The notes under the pieces were generated by a model. It ran no database searches. It saw only the letters and a program-made list of their open reading frames with translations, and was not told the DNA's origin. Positions 37,080 to 46,902 of a DNA stretch of 64,000 nucleotides are shown in pieces. A program made the position numbers and the translations under genes. Each line of letters starts with the position of its first letter. Position 1 is the first letter of the stretch. Source of the stretch: Paludibacterium sp. B53371 (GTDB taxonomy: Bacteria > Pseudomonadota > Gammaproteobacteria > Burkholderiales > Chromobacteriaceae); assembly GCF_018802765.1 (NCBI RefSeq), contig NZ_CP069163.1:2366311-2430310 (forward strand), written 5' to 3'.

Positions 37080-38330
37080 TTACTTGCGGCCGTAAACCGG
37101 GAAGCGTTGGCACATGGCCTTGACCGCTTCGGCCACATTGGCCAGCACGGCCTCATCCTGCGGCGCTTCCAGCACATCGGCAATCAGATTGGCCAGTTCA
37201 CGGGCTTCCTGATCACCAAAGCCGCGCGTGGTCATCGCCGGCGTACCGATACGGATACCGGAAGTCACAAAGGGCTTTTCCGGATCATTCGGAATAGCAT
37301 TCTTGTTCACGGTGATATGGGCGCGACCCAGAGCGGCTTCGGCATCCTTGCCGGTAATCTTCTTGGCACGCAGATCCAGCAGGAACACATGGCTCTCGGT
37401 CTTGCCGGAGACAATGCGCAGACCACGCTCGATCAGGGTTTCGGCCATGATCTGGGCGTTCTTCTTCACCTGCTGCTGATAGGCCTTGAACTCCGGGCTG
37501 GCGGCTTCCTTGAACGCCACGGCCTTGGCTGCGATCACATGCATCAGCGGACCACCCTGCAGGCAGGGGAAGATCGCCGAATTAAGGATCTTCTCGTGTT
37601 CGGCACGCGACAGGATGACCCCGCCACGCGGCCCGCGCAGGGTCTTGTGGGTGGTGGTGGTCACGAAGTCTGCAAACGGCACCGGGTTCGGATATTCACC
37701 GGCGGCAACCAGGCCGGCGTAGTGGGCCATATCGACGAACAGATAGGCACCGACGGCGTCGGCTATCTGACGCATCCGGGCCCAGTCGATCTTCAGCGCA
37801 TAGGCCGAGGCACCGGCAACAATCATCTTCGGCTTGTGCTCGCGGGCCAGTTGCTCGACTTCTTCATAATTGAGCACTTCATTGGCATCGAGACCGTAGG
37901 TAATGGCGTTGTACAGCTTGCCCGAGATATTCACCGAGGCACCGTGGGTCAGGTGACCGCCGTGCGCCAGGCTCATGCCTAGAATGGTATCGCCCGGTTT
38001 CAGCACCGACACGTAAACCGCCTGATTGGCCTGCGAACCGGAATGCGGCTGAACGTTGGCATACTCGGCGCCGAACAGTGCCTTCAGGCGCTCGATGGCC
38101 AGCGCCTCCACCTTGTCGACATGCTCGCAACCACCGTAATAACGCTTGCCGGGATAACCCTCTGCGTACTTGTTGGTCAACACCGAACCCTGCGCTTCCA
38201 TTACGGCCGGACTCACATAGTTCTCGGAAGCAATCAGCTCCACATGGTCTTCTTGACGGCGGTATTCGTCCTCCATGGCGGCGGACAGTTCCGGGTCATA
38301 CTTGGCAATCGTCAGATCGGCTGCAAACAT
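37080..38330 (-). CDS. glyA: Serine hydroxymethyltransferase
   Basis: This 416-residue fold-type I PLP enzyme has Lys229 as the PLP lysine in [14 protein letters not shown], and [10 protein letters not shown] near the N-terminus. It interconverts serine and glycine and supplies 5,10-methylene-THF. The start [12 protein letters not shown] matches family length; an ATG five codons upstream is possible. A tRNA-Gly cluster and a YgfZ gene elsewhere in the window are related to one-carbon and glycine use only in a general sense. Confidence 0.96.
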   Translation of the reverse strand: MFAADLTIAKYDPELSAAMEDEYRRQEDHVELIASENYVSPAVMEAQGSVLTNKYAEGYPGKRYYGGCEHVDKVEALAIERLKALFGAEYANVQPHSGSQANQAVYVSVLKPGDTILGMSLAHGGHLTHGASVNISGKLYNAITYGLDANEVLNYEEVEQLAREHKPKMIVAGASAYALKIDWARMRQIADAVGAYLFVDMAHYAGLVAAGEYPNPVPFADFVTTTTHKTLRGPRGGVILSRAEHEKILNSAIFPCLQGGPLMHVIAAKAVAFKEAASPEFKAYQQQVKKNAQIMAETLIERGLRIVSGKTESHVFLLDLRAKKITGKDAEAALGRAHITVNKNAIPNDPEKPFVTSGIRIGTPAMTTRGFGDQEARELANLIADVLEAPQDEAVLANVAEAVKAMCQRFPVYGRK

Positions 38331-38368
38331 CTTGGCACATCCCATAAGGTGGGTTAACGATAACGGCG

Positions 38369-38398
38369 ATTTTACATGATTTACCCACTACTGCGTCA
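38369..38398 (-). promoter_or_regulatory. Candidate glyA promoter
   Basis: On the minus strand TGACGC (38393-38398) and TAAAAT (38369-38374) have an 18-bp spacer. This is a weaker match than the tRNA promoters. No glycine riboswitch structure is seen. Confidence 0.4.
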
Positions 38399-38439
38399 TG
38401 TCATTCCACGCATTTATTCAGGCAAAAAACGCATACAAA

Positions 38440-39483
38440 TCAAGCACGGGCGGGCAAAACGATCTCTTCAATTCGAACCATTTCCACCTGACACTCATGC
38501 AGCAGCGCCAGCACGTCCTGTTCGATGCGTTCGACATGATCCAGCGGGGCCAGGGGCCAGACAAACCGCTCGGCCACTTCCGGCTGGTCGGCCGTGGCGA
38601 TCGACAGCTGCAACTCTCCGCCCTCATGGGCCGACAAGGTCACCACCGGCTCACGACCCTCGCTGCGCAGCTTGCGCAGCAAGGCGCTGACAAACACCTG
38701 CATAGCGACCTCAAGGCGCGCCTGATTGCCGGCTACCATGGCCTGCATCAGCGGAGCAGGGGCACGGAAAATCGGGAACAGGGTCACCCCCTCGGTCTTC
38801 AGCGCCTCACCGAGGAACTTCATCATCGCCGTCCCCCAGGCACCGATACGGACTGAATAATCGACCGGCGCGACATGGTCCTCCTCACGGATCGCCACCC
38901 CGACCAGATAGCGCAGAAACACCCCCTCCTCCTTGACCGTCACCGCACTGGCCTCCAGCGGCAGCGGCAGCCCCCGCGCAGCATCCGCCAGCTGGCGGTG
39001 ATAGCGGTAGAGCTGGGCCGGCGAAATGGCCACCACATCGTCCGGATGCAGCAGCTTGCCCGAGAGGAAGACCTCACTGTGTTCGGCAAAGACACCGTGC
39101 TGGCGCAGCAGGCCATTCAGACCGTCCACATCGGCAATCCGGTCCGGCAGCGTGGCACGCTGGCGCGAACCCGCGACCAGCACCAGCGGCATGGCAAACA
39201 CCTCGGCATGCCGCCCCGGCACCTGCTCGACGGCCTGACGCAGCGCCTGCCACAGCACCTGATAAGCCGCCTGCGAAGGCGCCATGTTCAGTGCCACCGA
39301 GATCAGCAGCACCTCGTCCCGCGCCAGCAGATCGGACATGGCGTCGCGCAAGGCCAGTTGCTCCAGCTCCCGGGCCTCCTCCGAGGCCGAGGCGAGCACG
39401 GTGCCGGCCATGTGGATCAAACGGTTACTGACACTGGCGGTGGGATACAGACGGGGATCGGGCAAATGCTTGGGCGTCATCAT
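38440..39483 (-). CDS. Conserved-looking protein of unknown function, 347 residues
   Basis: I do not recognise this protein. It is soluble, with no signal peptide or membrane helix, and has a balanced, slightly acidic composition. The first 170 residues are rich in Leu and Ala with short helices. The second half has a YSVRIGAWGTAMMKFLGEALKT stretch (split at residue 230) and an ordered mix of strands. No catalytic motif stands out. The ATG at 39483 is favoured because AGGA lies just upstream; an upstream TTG lacks support. It precedes glyA by 109 bases on the same strand and may be co-transcribed. Confidence 0.7.
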   Translation of the reverse strand: MMTPKHLPDPRLYPTASVSNRLIHMAGTVLASASEEARELEQLALRDAMSDLLARDEVLLISVALNMAPSQAAYQVLWQALRQAVEQVPGRHAEVFAMPLVLVAGSRQRATLPDRIADVDGLNGLLRQHGVFAEHSEVFLSGKLLHPDDVVAISPAQLYRYHRQLADAARGLPLPLEASAVTVKEEGVFLRYLVGVAIREEDHVAPVDYSVRIGAWGTAMMKFLGEALKTEGVTLFPIFRAPAPLMQAMVAGNQARLEVAMQVFVSALLRKLRSEGREPVVTLSAHEGGELQLSIATADQPEVAERFVWPLAPLDHVERIEQDVLALLHECQVEMVRIEEIVLPARA

Positions 39484-39635
39484 GTCATCCTGCTGCAATG
39501 CAAAAGCAGTATTGTCTCACAACAGACAGCGACAAAGACCCCTTGAAAATGGCGGTTATTTTCGTTTTCAAACATAAGGATTAGATAATAAGCGACAGAA
39601 TTTTACATTTTCCGCGCACTCCCGAACGGCAGGAA

Positions 39636-39664
39636 TTGACACTTCTCGGTGTGCTACGGATAAT
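39636..39664 (+). promoter_or_regulatory. Strong sigma-70 promoter of the candidate sRNA
   Basis: A perfect TTGACA (39636-39641) and GATAAT (39659-39664) are separated by the optimal 17 bp. No gene with a ribosome site follows. Confidence 0.8.
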
Positions 39665-39670
39665 TCAGCC

Positions 39671-39760
39671 ACGTTGAGATGCAGCAATTGCTTCTTGATA
39701 GTTTCTCCTCTATTTCTCCTTTGTAGACTTAGCGCGGACCCAAGGCCCGCGCATTTTTTT
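39671..39760 (+). ncRNA. Candidate trans-acting small RNA, about 90 nt
   Basis: The transcript would start near 39671 and end at a rho-independent terminator (stem 39732-39749, then seven T). Between them lies an unstructured pyrimidine stretch with two TTTCTCCT motifs (39702-39709 and 39713-39720), each complementary to an AGGAGAAA-type ribosome site. Promoter, size, terminator and anti-Shine-Dalgarno motifs fit an Hfq-dependent regulator. No known family is claimed. Confidence 0.6.
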
Positions 39761-39770
39761 GCCTTTTTTC
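39732..39770 (+). terminator. Terminator of the candidate sRNA
   Basis: The stem GCGCGGACC / GGCCCGCGC (one mismatch) with a CAA loop is followed by T7 and a second T6 run. Confidence 0.85.
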
Positions 39771-40006
39771 AGGCACTTACCCAAAAAAACGTCATTTCAA
39801 AACCCAAGACCACCCTGCAGACATCCCCCTTCGGCGACCTGACCTTGAGCAAAATGCCAGCCGGCGACGGCCTCTCCTGGCGCCACCTATCACCGGCAAA
39901 ACAATCGATTGTATACAGTTCGCTTTCTGACAAGTCAGCAACGAACCATGTTCGTCAGTGCGAAAAACGAACATTTTTCACCCCAAGTGGATGTCATACG
40001 GATAGC

Positions 40007-40025
40007 AAAAAGGCATTTTAATGCC
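40007..40025 (-). terminator. Terminator of the solute-binding protein gene
   Basis: On the minus strand GGCATT / AATGCC is followed by TTTTT. A second, larger hairpin (TCGGAT..CAGGC, 40034-40064) lies between it and the gene. Confidence 0.65.
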
Positions 40026-40080
40026 AGACCTGATCGGATACAGGCCACGGACAGCCTGATCCGACCGGCAGGGTAGGACG

Positions 40081-40803
40081 TCAGAGACCTGGCCAGGCCT
40101 TGCGCAAGCGGGCCAGTGTGCCATCGGCCTGCATGCGCGCGAGGCCGTCATTGGCCGCTGCCAGCAGGGCATGATCGCCCTTGCGCACCACAAAGGCATA
40201 GGCATCCTGCCCAAAGGACGGACGAGAAATCAGCCGCAGGGACGGATCTTCGGCATCGGCACGCCGCAGGGCATGCAAATCGCCAAAGATGGCGTGCACA
40301 TCGCCAGACTTGAGATCCGCCAGCATGGGGGGCAGACCGGGATAGAGACGCAGGGCGGCAGCCGGCACCCCCAGACGCTGCAACCAGCCGATGGCACTGC
40401 TGTCGGCCAGCACGCCGATGGACTCGATGCTGCGCGGATCTGTCCGGCCACCGCGCGCCGGAATCAGCAGCACTTGCGGCTCATAGAAATAGGGACGGGA
40501 AAAATCGAAGTGTTGTTGCCGCGCCGGTGTGATCGCCACGGCAGAAACCACCATGTCGACCCGGCCTTCGGTCAGCGCCGGCAACAACATCGGCCAGGCC
40601 AAATTCACCAGCTTGACGCTCTTGCCCTGGGTCTTCGCCCAGGCATTGACCACATCAATATCAAAACCGGACAGACGGCCATGATCATCCACCGACTCGA
40701 AGGGCGCGTAACTGGCGTTGATGCCGACTCGCACCACCCCGGCAGCCCAGGCAGATGAGAGACCAACCCACAGCAGCAACAGCAAGCTGACGAACCGATT
40801 CAT
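40081..40803 (-). CDS. Periplasmic amino-acid-type solute-binding protein
   Basis: This 240-residue protein has a signal peptide (MNRFVSLLLLLWVGLSSAWA) and a family 3 solute-binding domain, with VRVGINASYAPFES at the start of the mature part, SGFDIDVVNAWAK near residue 45 and RVDMVVSAVAITPARQQHFDFS near residue 80, read in two parts. It would bind a polar amino acid or related ligand in the periplasm. No permease or ATPase gene is adjacent, so it is an orphan that may serve a distant transporter or a sensor. Confidence 0.87.
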   Translation of the reverse strand: MNRFVSLLLLLWVGLSSAWAAGVVRVGINASYAPFESVDDHGRLSGFDIDVVNAWAKTQGKSVKLVNLAWPMLLPALTEGRVDMVVSAVAITPARQQHFDFSRPYFYEPQVLLIPARGGRTDPRSIESIGVLADSSAIGWLQRLGVPAAALRLYPGLPPMLADLKSGDVHAIFGDLHALRRADAEDPSLRLISRPSFGQDAYAFVVRKGDHALLAAANDGLARMQADGTLARLRKAWPGL

Positions 40804-40833
40804 TTTTCCTCCTGCTCATGACCATCCTGCAAC

Positions 40834-40867
40834 AAAAAAACCGGCTGGCAAGGCCGAACCGGTTTTC
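40834..40867 (-). terminator. Terminator of ilvD
   Basis: On the minus strand the stem AAACCGG / CCGGTTT encloses a long loop containing a GGCC pair and is followed by TTTTTG. Confidence 0.65.
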
Positions 40868-40888
40868 CTGGCTTGCGACGGGCGTACT

Positions 40889-42736
40889 TTACCGCTTTTC
40901 TACCTGACTGACATCCCGTACCGCACCGGTCGAGGCCGAAGTCGTCATGGCGGCATACGCCCGCAAAGCCGGACTGACCAGACGGTCACGACGCTGAGGC
41001 CGCCAGCCCTGCTGCTCGCGTTCGGCGCGGCGACGCGTCAGGATCGCCTCGTCGACCGCCAGCTCAATCTTGCGCGCAGGGATATCGATACGGATCAGAT
41101 CCCCCTCCTCCACCAGACCGATCAGGCCGCCCTCGGCCGCTTCCGGCGAAACATGGCCGATACTCAGGCCAGAGGTACCGCCGGAGAAACGACCATCGGT
41201 CAGCAGCGCACACGCCTTGCCCAGCCCCTTGGACTTCAGATAGGAAGTCGGATAAAGCATTTCCTGCATACCCGGCCCGCCCTTCGGCCCTTCGTAGCGA
41301 ATCACCACCACATCACCGGCTTGAATCTTGTCGGCCAGAATGGCTTCGACAGCCGCATCCTGGCTCTCGAACACCCGGGCCCGGCCATCAAAGCGCAGAA
41401 TGCTGTCATCGACGCCAGCGGTTTTTACGATGCAGCCATCCTCGGCCAGATTGCCAAACAACACTGCCAGACCACCATCCTGGCTATAGGCATTGGCCCG
41501 GCGGCGAATGCAGCCGGCGGCCCGGTCCAGATCCAGTTCGGGGAAACGCATGCTTTGCGAGAAGGCCAGCGTCGTGGCCACCCCGCCCGGCGCCGCGCGA
41601 TAGAAACGCGTCGCGGTCTCATCCACGCCATCACGGGCCACATCCCACTGATCCAGCGCCGCCCCCAGCGACGGACTGTGCACGGTCGGCACTTCGCGCG
41701 CCAGCAACCCGGCACGGTCCAGCTCACCCAGAATGGCCATCACCCCGCCAGCACGGTGTACATCTTCCATATGGTATTTCTGCGTGGCCGGGGCCACCTT
41801 GCACAGGCAAGGGACCTTGCGGGAGATGGCATCGATGTCCGCCATGGTGAAATCCACCTGCGCTTCGTGCGCCGCGGCCAGCAAATGCAGCACCGTATTG
41901 GTCGAGCCGCCCATCGCCACATCCAGCGACATGGCATTGCCAAAGGCTGCGCGCGAGGCAATGCGGCGCGGCAGGACGCTGTCATCATTCCCCTCGTAAT
42001 AACGCCGCGCCAGATCCACGATCAGACGACCGGCACGCAGAAACAACTCCTTGCGATCGGCATGGGTGGCCACCAGCGAGCCATTGCCCGGCAGCGACAG
42101 GCCCAGCGCCTCGGTCAGACAGTTCATCGAGTTGGCGGTAAACATGCCGGAACACGATCCGCAAGTCGGACAGGCGGAGCGCTCCAGCTCGGCCACCTCG
42201 GCATCGGAGACCGCCGGGTTGGCCGCCTCGACCATGGCATCGACCAGATCCAGCGCACGGGCCTCGCCCTGCCAGTTCACCTTGCCGGCTTCCATCGGCC
42301 CGCCGGAAACAAACACCACCGGGATGTTCAGCCGCAGGGCCGCCATCAGCATCCCCGGGGTAATCTTGTCGCAGTTGGAAATGCAGACCAGCGCATCGGC
42401 ACAATGGGCATTGACCATGTATTCGACCGAATCGGCAATCAGGTCACGCGAAGGCAGGCTGTAGAGCATGCCGCCATGCCCCATGGCAATGCCGTCATCA
42501 ATGGCAATGGTGTTGAACTCTTTGGCCACGCCGCCGGCGCGTTCGATTTCCCGGGCCACCAGTTGCCCCAGGTTATGCAGGTGCACATGCCCCGGAACAA
42601 ACTGAGTGAACGAGTTGGCAATGGCGATGATCGGCTTCTGGAAGTCTTCATCCTTCATGCCGGTGGCGCGCCACAGCGCACGGGCGCCGGCCATGTTGCG
42701 GCCGGCGGTAGAAGTTCTGGAACGATATTCAGGCAT
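40889..42736 (-). CDS. ilvD: Dihydroxy-acid dehydratase
   Basis: This 615-residue Fe-S dehydratase has cluster cysteines in [12 protein letters not shown] and [14 protein letters not shown], and the long PSRD loop near the N-terminus. It catalyses the third step of valine and isoleucine synthesis. Length and sequence are close to the E. coli enzyme type. It is monocistronic and divergent from lgt. Confidence 0.96.
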   Translation of the reverse strand: MPEYRSRTSTAGRNMAGARALWRATGMKDEDFQKPIIAIANSFTQFVPGHVHLHNLGQLVAREIERAGGVAKEFNTIAIDDGIAMGHGGMLYSLPSRDLIADSVEYMVNAHCADALVCISNCDKITPGMLMAALRLNIPVVFVSGGPMEAGKVNWQGEARALDLVDAMVEAANPAVSDAEVAELERSACPTCGSCSGMFTANSMNCLTEALGLSLPGNGSLVATHADRKELFLRAGRLIVDLARRYYEGNDDSVLPRRIASRAAFGNAMSLDVAMGGSTNTVLHLLAAAHEAQVDFTMADIDAISRKVPCLCKVAPATQKYHMEDVHRAGGVMAILGELDRAGLLAREVPTVHSPSLGAALDQWDVARDGVDETATRFYRAAPGGVATTLAFSQSMRFPELDLDRAAGCIRRRANAYSQDGGLAVLFGNLAEDGCIVKTAGVDDSILRFDGRARVFESQDAAVEAILADKIQAGDVVVIRYEGPKGGPGMQEMLYPTSYLKSKGLGKACALLTDGRFSGGTSGLSIGHVSPEAAEGGLIGLVEEGDLIRIDIPARKIELAVDEAILTRRRAEREQQGWRPQRRDRLVSPALRAYAAMTTSASTGAVRDVSQVEKR

Positions 42737-42901
42737 GACAATTCCTTGCTCTATTTCACTAAAATGCCAGCGTTTCCGGTCGCACTTTCAAAAGACTGGG
42801 TCCAGTCAATCGGTGCGCCGTGCAAGGCGGCGGGGCCGTGGTATCAGCCCCGGAAATCGCATGCGAGGGTAATCGCCCGCGACGATATGCAACGCTTTCC
42901 G

Positions 42902-42907
42902 TATAAT
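42902..42907 (+). promoter_or_regulatory. Possible -10 box of lgt
   Basis: A perfect TATAAT lies 41 bases before the lgt start. No matching -35 box is evident. Confidence 0.4.
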
Positions 42908-42948
42908 TCAGTCTCATCACTTTTACCGCAAACACGTACGACTGACAA

Positions 42949-43803
42949 ATGATCATTCATCCGCAATACGACCCCGTCGCCATCCACCTCGGGCCACTCG
43001 CCGTGCATTGGTATGGCCTGATGTACATGGCCGGCTTCCTGCTGTTCATCCTGCTCGGCAATCGTCGCATCCGTGCCGGCCGCAGTTTCATGACCAGCAA
43101 GATGCTGGACGACCTGCTGTTTTACGGCGTGCTCGGCGTGGTGCTCGGCGGACGGCTGGGCTATGTGCTGTTCTACAAACCCGGCGAATACCTGCACAAC
43201 CCGGCGGAAATCCTGCGGGTCTGGGAAGGCGGCATGTCCTTCCACGGCGGCTTCCTCGGCGTACTGATCGCCATGTGGCTGTTTGCCCGCCGCCATGGCA
43301 AGAGCTTCTGGGACGTGGCCGACTTCGTCGCCCCGCTGGTGCCGCTGGGCCTGGCCGCCGGCCGTATCGGCAACTTCATCAATGGTGAACTGTGGGGGCG
43401 GGTCACCAACCCGGAGGCCCCCTGGGCCATGCTGTTCCCGCAGGCCCAGCAGGCAGACCGTGCCTGGGCAGCCACCCACCCGGAGTGGGTCGACACCTAT
43501 GTCAAATACGGCGGACTGGCACGCCACCCGTCGCAGCTGTATGAGTTTGCGCTGGAGGGCATGACCCTGTTCTTCATCCTGTGGGGCTTCAGCAGCAAGC
43601 CACGTCCGCGCGCCGCCGTCTCCGCACTGTTCCTGATCGGCTACGGTGCCTTCCGCTTCATCGCCGAGTTCACCCGCGAACCCGATGACTTCCTTGGTCT
43701 GCTGGCCGCCAACCTGAGCATGGGACAATGGCTGAGCCTGCCGATGATCCTCGCCGGGCTGGCCCTCTGGGCCTGGTCGCGCAAGCAGCCGCAAGGCCAC
43801 TGA
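42949..43803 (+). CDS. lgt: Prolipoprotein diacylglyceryl transferase
   Basis: This 284-residue inner-membrane protein has seven predicted helices and the Lgt signature [13 protein letters not shown] near residue 141, with [11 protein letters not shown] near residue 22. It transfers diacylglycerol from phosphatidylglycerol to the lipobox Cys of prolipoproteins. It supplies substrates for the Lol pathway, of which lolA is in this window. A hairpin follows the gene. Confidence 0.96.
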   Translation: MIIHPQYDPVAIHLGPLAVHWYGLMYMAGFLLFILLGNRRIRAGRSFMTSKMLDDLLFYGVLGVVLGGRLGYVLFYKPGEYLHNPAEILRVWEGGMSFHGGFLGVLIAMWLFARRHGKSFWDVADFVAPLVPLGLAAGRIGNFINGELWGRVTNPEAPWAMLFPQAQQADRAWAATHPEWVDTYVKYGGLARHPSQLYEFALEGMTLFFILWGFSSKPRPRAAVSALFLIGYGAFRFIAEFTREPDDFLGLLAANLSMGQWLSLPMILAGLALWAWSRKQPQGH

Positions 43804-43819
43804 TTCACCATCACCTCGC

Positions 43820-43849
43820 AACATGGCCGGGCCTCTGCCCGGCCATGTT
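43820..43849 (+). terminator. Terminator-like hairpin after lgt
   Basis: A perfect 13-bp stem AACATGGCCGGGC with a four-base loop lies 16 bases after the stop. There is no strong T run. Confidence 0.65.
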
Positions 43850-44042
43850 GTCATTTGCACGCCGCAACAACGTGCTCCAGCCGTTGATTGCCATCAAATC
43901 AAATCGATTTAGCACATACTGATATTCCCTGGCGCGTTACGCTTGCGGTCTGGATGCCGCGACAAGGTCACCCCTTGCCCGTGGCTCAGTGACACAGCGC
44001 GTGATCCGCCTGTGAACCGACAATACAAACAGGGAGTCAGGT

Positions 44043-45944
44043 ATGAAAAAAACCCGCCTTTGCATGCAACTGACCATGCTGGCCTCGATGCTGGCAAGCC
44101 TTCCGGCCTTTGCCGTGCCGTCCGCACCGGACTATGTCGACGACAACGCCTATCTGGCCGCGGCGCGCAAACACATTCTGCCGCCAGATATCGCCTGGAA
44201 CGGCAAGAGCGAACAATTCATCGCAGCCAAGAACGACCCCTATATCACCCCGATCGAAGCGTCCGATTTCCAGCACACCCCGACCTACACCGAAACGCTG
44301 GACTACCTGAAGAAACTGCAGGATGCCAAACCGGGCCTCATCAAGATGATGACCTACGGTGAAACCACCGATGCCGGCACCCCGTTCACCATGGTGATCG
44401 TCTCCAAGTCCGCCGACAAATCCGCCGCCGGCCTCAAGGCCTCGGGCAAACCGACCGTCTACGTCGAAGCCGAAATCCATCCGGGCGAAGCCAACGGCAA
44501 GGATGCCGGCCTGATGATGATTCGCGACATGACCGTCGGCAGCAGCCAGACCGCCCTGCTGGACAAGATCAACCTGATCTTCGTCCCGGTGGTCAACATC
44601 GACGGTGACCTGCGCAACGGCAAGTATGGACGCATCAACCAGAACGGCCCGAACAATACCGGCTGGCGTGTCAACTCGCGCAACCTGAACCTCAACCGCG
44701 ACTTCGCCAAGCTCGACAGTCCGGAAATCCGCAACGTCGCCCGCATCCTCAACGAATACGACCCGGACTTCTTCATCGACACCCATTCCACCGATGGCGT
44801 GATCTACCAGTACGATGTCACCTACTGCAACAACGGCATGGGCTGGGCCAAGAACAGTACCACCTGGATGAACAGCGTCATGACCCCGCGCGTGTTCGCC
44901 GAGCTGAAAGACTATGGCCATCTGCCGAACGACTGCATCAGCATGAACGACAATGAGGATATGACCCAGGGGTACTATCCGTACTACAGCGACTATGCCC
45001 GCTTCTCCAACCAGTACGCCGATATCCGCGGCATTCCGGGCATCCTGGTCGAATTGCACGCCCTCAAGCCGTACCGCCAGCAAGTACTGGGCAACTACAC
45101 CCTGTACAAGGCCATCTTCGAAGCCGTCGGCGACAACAAGGACAGCCTGGCCGCCGCGATTGCCAAAGACCGCGCTGTACGTGACAACCAGGTGGCGCTG
45201 ACCTGGAAAGCCCCGGATGGCAAGCCGCAACTGGTCGACTTCAAGGGCGTGAAATACACCAAGGAATTGTCGCCGATCACCGGTGACAAGATCGTGCGCT
45301 GGACCAACAAGCCGCAGGATTACAAGATCCCTTACACCCCGCAGACCCAGCCGGACCTGATCGTACCGCGTCCCAAGGCCTATATCGTGCCGGCGCAATG
45401 GCATGAAGTGATCGACCGTCTCAAGGTCCATGGCATCCAGATGACCACCCTGAGCGCGCCGACGGCCTACGACGTGACGGTCTATCGCCTGGAAGACGTC
45501 AAGCTGGGCACCCCGTTCGAGCCCGACCGCGAGTCCGCCGACAAGATCCCGGGCTATGAAGGTCGCCTGCTGATCACCGGCAAACCGGTTCCGGAACACC
45601 GCAAGGTCACCTACCCGGCCGGCTCTGTGGTCATCGACCCGAACCAGCGTCTGGGCGTACTGGCCATGGACCTGCTCGAACCGGCCAGCCCGGACTCTTT
45701 CCTGAGCTGGGGCTTCTTCAATGCCAACCTGACCTCGGCCGAAGCGCCCGAAGCCTACGTCATGGAGCCGATGGCTCGTGCCATGCTGGCCGAAAGCCCG
45801 GCACTGCGTCAGGCCTTCGCAGAAAAGCTGAAGAAAGACAAAGCCTTTGCCAAGGATCGCAACGCGCGCCTGAACTGGTTCTACAACCAGACGCCGTTCG
45901 CCGACAGCAACCGCTATATGTACCCGGTCGGCAAGGTCGAGTGA
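44043..45944 (+). CDS. Secreted M14-family zinc carboxypeptidase
   Basis: This 633-residue protein has a signal peptide (MKKTRLCMQL to PAFA, cleavage near residue 24) and an M14 catalytic domain (about residues 85-360). Zinc ligands lie in EAEIHPGEANGKDA (His and Glu) and FIDTHSTDG (His); the catalytic Glu is in GILVELHALKPY. The C-terminal 270 residues form further beta-rich domains. GGGAG before the ATG supports the start. It is likely periplasmic or extracellular and degrades peptides. It is a single gene with its own terminator and is unrelated in sequence to the cytosolic M14 protein at 22 kb. Confidence 0.88.
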   Translation: MKKTRLCMQLTMLASMLASLPAFAVPSAPDYVDDNAYLAAARKHILPPDIAWNGKSEQFIAAKNDPYITPIEASDFQHTPTYTETLDYLKKLQDAKPGLIKMMTYGETTDAGTPFTMVIVSKSADKSAAGLKASGKPTVYVEAEIHPGEANGKDAGLMMIRDMTVGSSQTALLDKINLIFVPVVNIDGDLRNGKYGRINQNGPNNTGWRVNSRNLNLNRDFAKLDSPEIRNVARILNEYDPDFFIDTHSTDGVIYQYDVTYCNNGMGWAKNSTTWMNSVMTPRVFAELKDYGHLPNDCISMNDNEDMTQGYYPYYSDYARFSNQYADIRGIPGILVELHALKPYRQQVLGNYTLYKAIFEAVGDNKDSLAAAIAKDRAVRDNQVALTWKAPDGKPQLVDFKGVKYTKELSPITGDKIVRWTNKPQDYKIPYTPQTQPDLIVPRPKAYIVPAQWHEVIDRLKVHGIQMTTLSAPTAYDVTVYRLEDVKLGTPFEPDRESADKIPGYEGRLLITGKPVPEHRKVTYPAGSVVIDPNQRLGVLAMDLLEPASPDSFLSWGFFNANLTSAEAPEAYVMEPMARAMLAESPALRQAFAEKLKKDKAFAKDRNARLNWFYNQTPFADSNRYMYPVGKVE

Positions 45945-45960
45945 TATCGGTCTGCCTCTG

Positions 45961-45998
45961 AAAAAAAGCGGCCGGGCCATTGCCCGGCCGCTTTTTTT
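45961..45998 (+). terminator. Terminator of the secreted carboxypeptidase gene
   Basis: The stem AAGCGGCCGGGC / GCCCGGCCGCTT with a short loop is flanked by A and T runs. Confidence 0.93.
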
Positions 45999-46108
45999 GC
46001 CGCAGCACCAGCCATACCGGGGGCAGGCCTCAACGCATTCGTCATGCAGCGATACCACAACTCAGCTACAATGATTCGGCAAGCCCCCCTCAAATGACAG
46101 GATGACCG

Positions 46109-46879
46109 ATGATTGTTTCCGTCCTTGGCACCGCGGCCGGCAACGGCTCGCAAATCGCCACCTCCAGCTACCTGATCGATGTCAGCACCCTGATGGACTG
46201 CGGCAGCGGCGTGGAAACGCTGTCGACGGAAAGCCAACTGGCGGTGGAACGCGTACTACTGACCCACTCTCACCTGGATCATTGCAGCGGCCTGCCGGCA
46301 CTGCTCGCCTGCCATGCTGCCCATGGCGGCAAAGGGCTGACCGTTCACAGCCAGCAGGAAACCATTGACGAGTTATTGAATGGCCTGATGGCCGAACCCG
46401 GCCATCAGGGCTATCTGCAGGCCCAAACCCCGCAAGGCGAGCCCCTGCTGCGCTTTGCCGCACTCGAAGTCGGCGATGCCATCCCGCTGGCAGACGGCAT
46501 GGCCACCGCCCTGCCGGCCCAGCACAACATCGCCAGCATCGGCTGGGTCATTGAGGGCCCCTGGCGCGCCCTCGCCTATACCGGCGATTCGGCCCTGTGC
46601 CCGGCCTTCTGGCACTGGGCGGCCAATGTCCCGTCGCTGTCCGACATCATCTGTGAAGTCACCTACCCGAGCAGTGACCCGGAACGGGCCGCACAGGAGG
46701 GCCACATGACGCCGGCCACCCTGCTGCCCATGCTGGAGCTGATTCCGCCCAATGTGCAGATCTGGATCAGCCATCTGGACCCCTCGCTGCGCGAACAGGC
46801 TCTGGGTGAACTCAAGCGCCTGGCGCCGGCCGGTCTCAACATCGCCGAACTGCAGCACAGCAGCGTGATCGACCTCTAG
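46109..46879 (+). CDS. Metallo-beta-lactamase-fold hydrolase, class II cyclic-nucleotide phosphodiesterase-like
   Basis: This 256-residue protein has the metal-binding motif THSHLDH near residue 52, a bridging Asp in YTGDSA and a late His in WISHLDPS. The segment EVTYPSSDPERAAQEGHMTP matches the class II (CpdP-type) 3',5'-cyclic-nucleotide phosphodiesterases. It may hydrolyse cAMP or another phosphodiester. An unrelated MBL role is the alternative. It is convergent with the copper ATPase gene. Confidence 0.78.
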   Translation: MIVSVLGTAAGNGSQIATSSYLIDVSTLMDCGSGVETLSTESQLAVERVLLTHSHLDHCSGLPALLACHAAHGGKGLTVHSQQETIDELLNGLMAEPGHQGYLQAQTPQGEPLLRFAALEVGDAIPLADGMATALPAQHNIASIGWVIEGPWRALAYTGDSALCPAFWHWAANVPSLSDIICEVTYPSSDPERAAQEGHMTPATLLPMLELIPPNVQIWISHLDPSLREQALGELKRLAPAGLNIAELQHSSVIDL

Positions 46880-46902
46880 TTCCCCGCCCCCTCCGCACCC
46901 GT

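Larger units (their letters stand above)
39499..40080. other. 582-bp intergenic region with a candidate sRNA
   Basis: This gap contains the candidate sRNA gene listed separately (39636-39770) and a terminator for the solute-binding protein gene. The rest (about 39775-40000) shows no coding potential I trust; a 115-codon frame there starts at TTG inside the sRNA. Confidence 0.6.

Noticed and set aside
38331-38439. A possible glycine riboswitch upstream of glyA
   Set aside because: The 109-bp leader is AT-rich and lacks the paired aptamer core; nothing beyond a weak promoter is visible.
39674-40021. A 115-codon frame starting at TTG downstream of the strong promoter
   Set aside because: It has no ribosome site, runs through a rho-independent terminator and has an atypical composition. 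An sRNA fits better.
40718-42952. A 744-codon open frame on the plus strand
   Set aside because: It lies antisense to ilvD, whose catalytic and cluster motifs are intact.
44037-46058. A 673-codon open frame on the minus strand
   Set aside because: It is antisense to the secreted M14 carboxypeptidase, which has a signal peptide and all zinc ligands.
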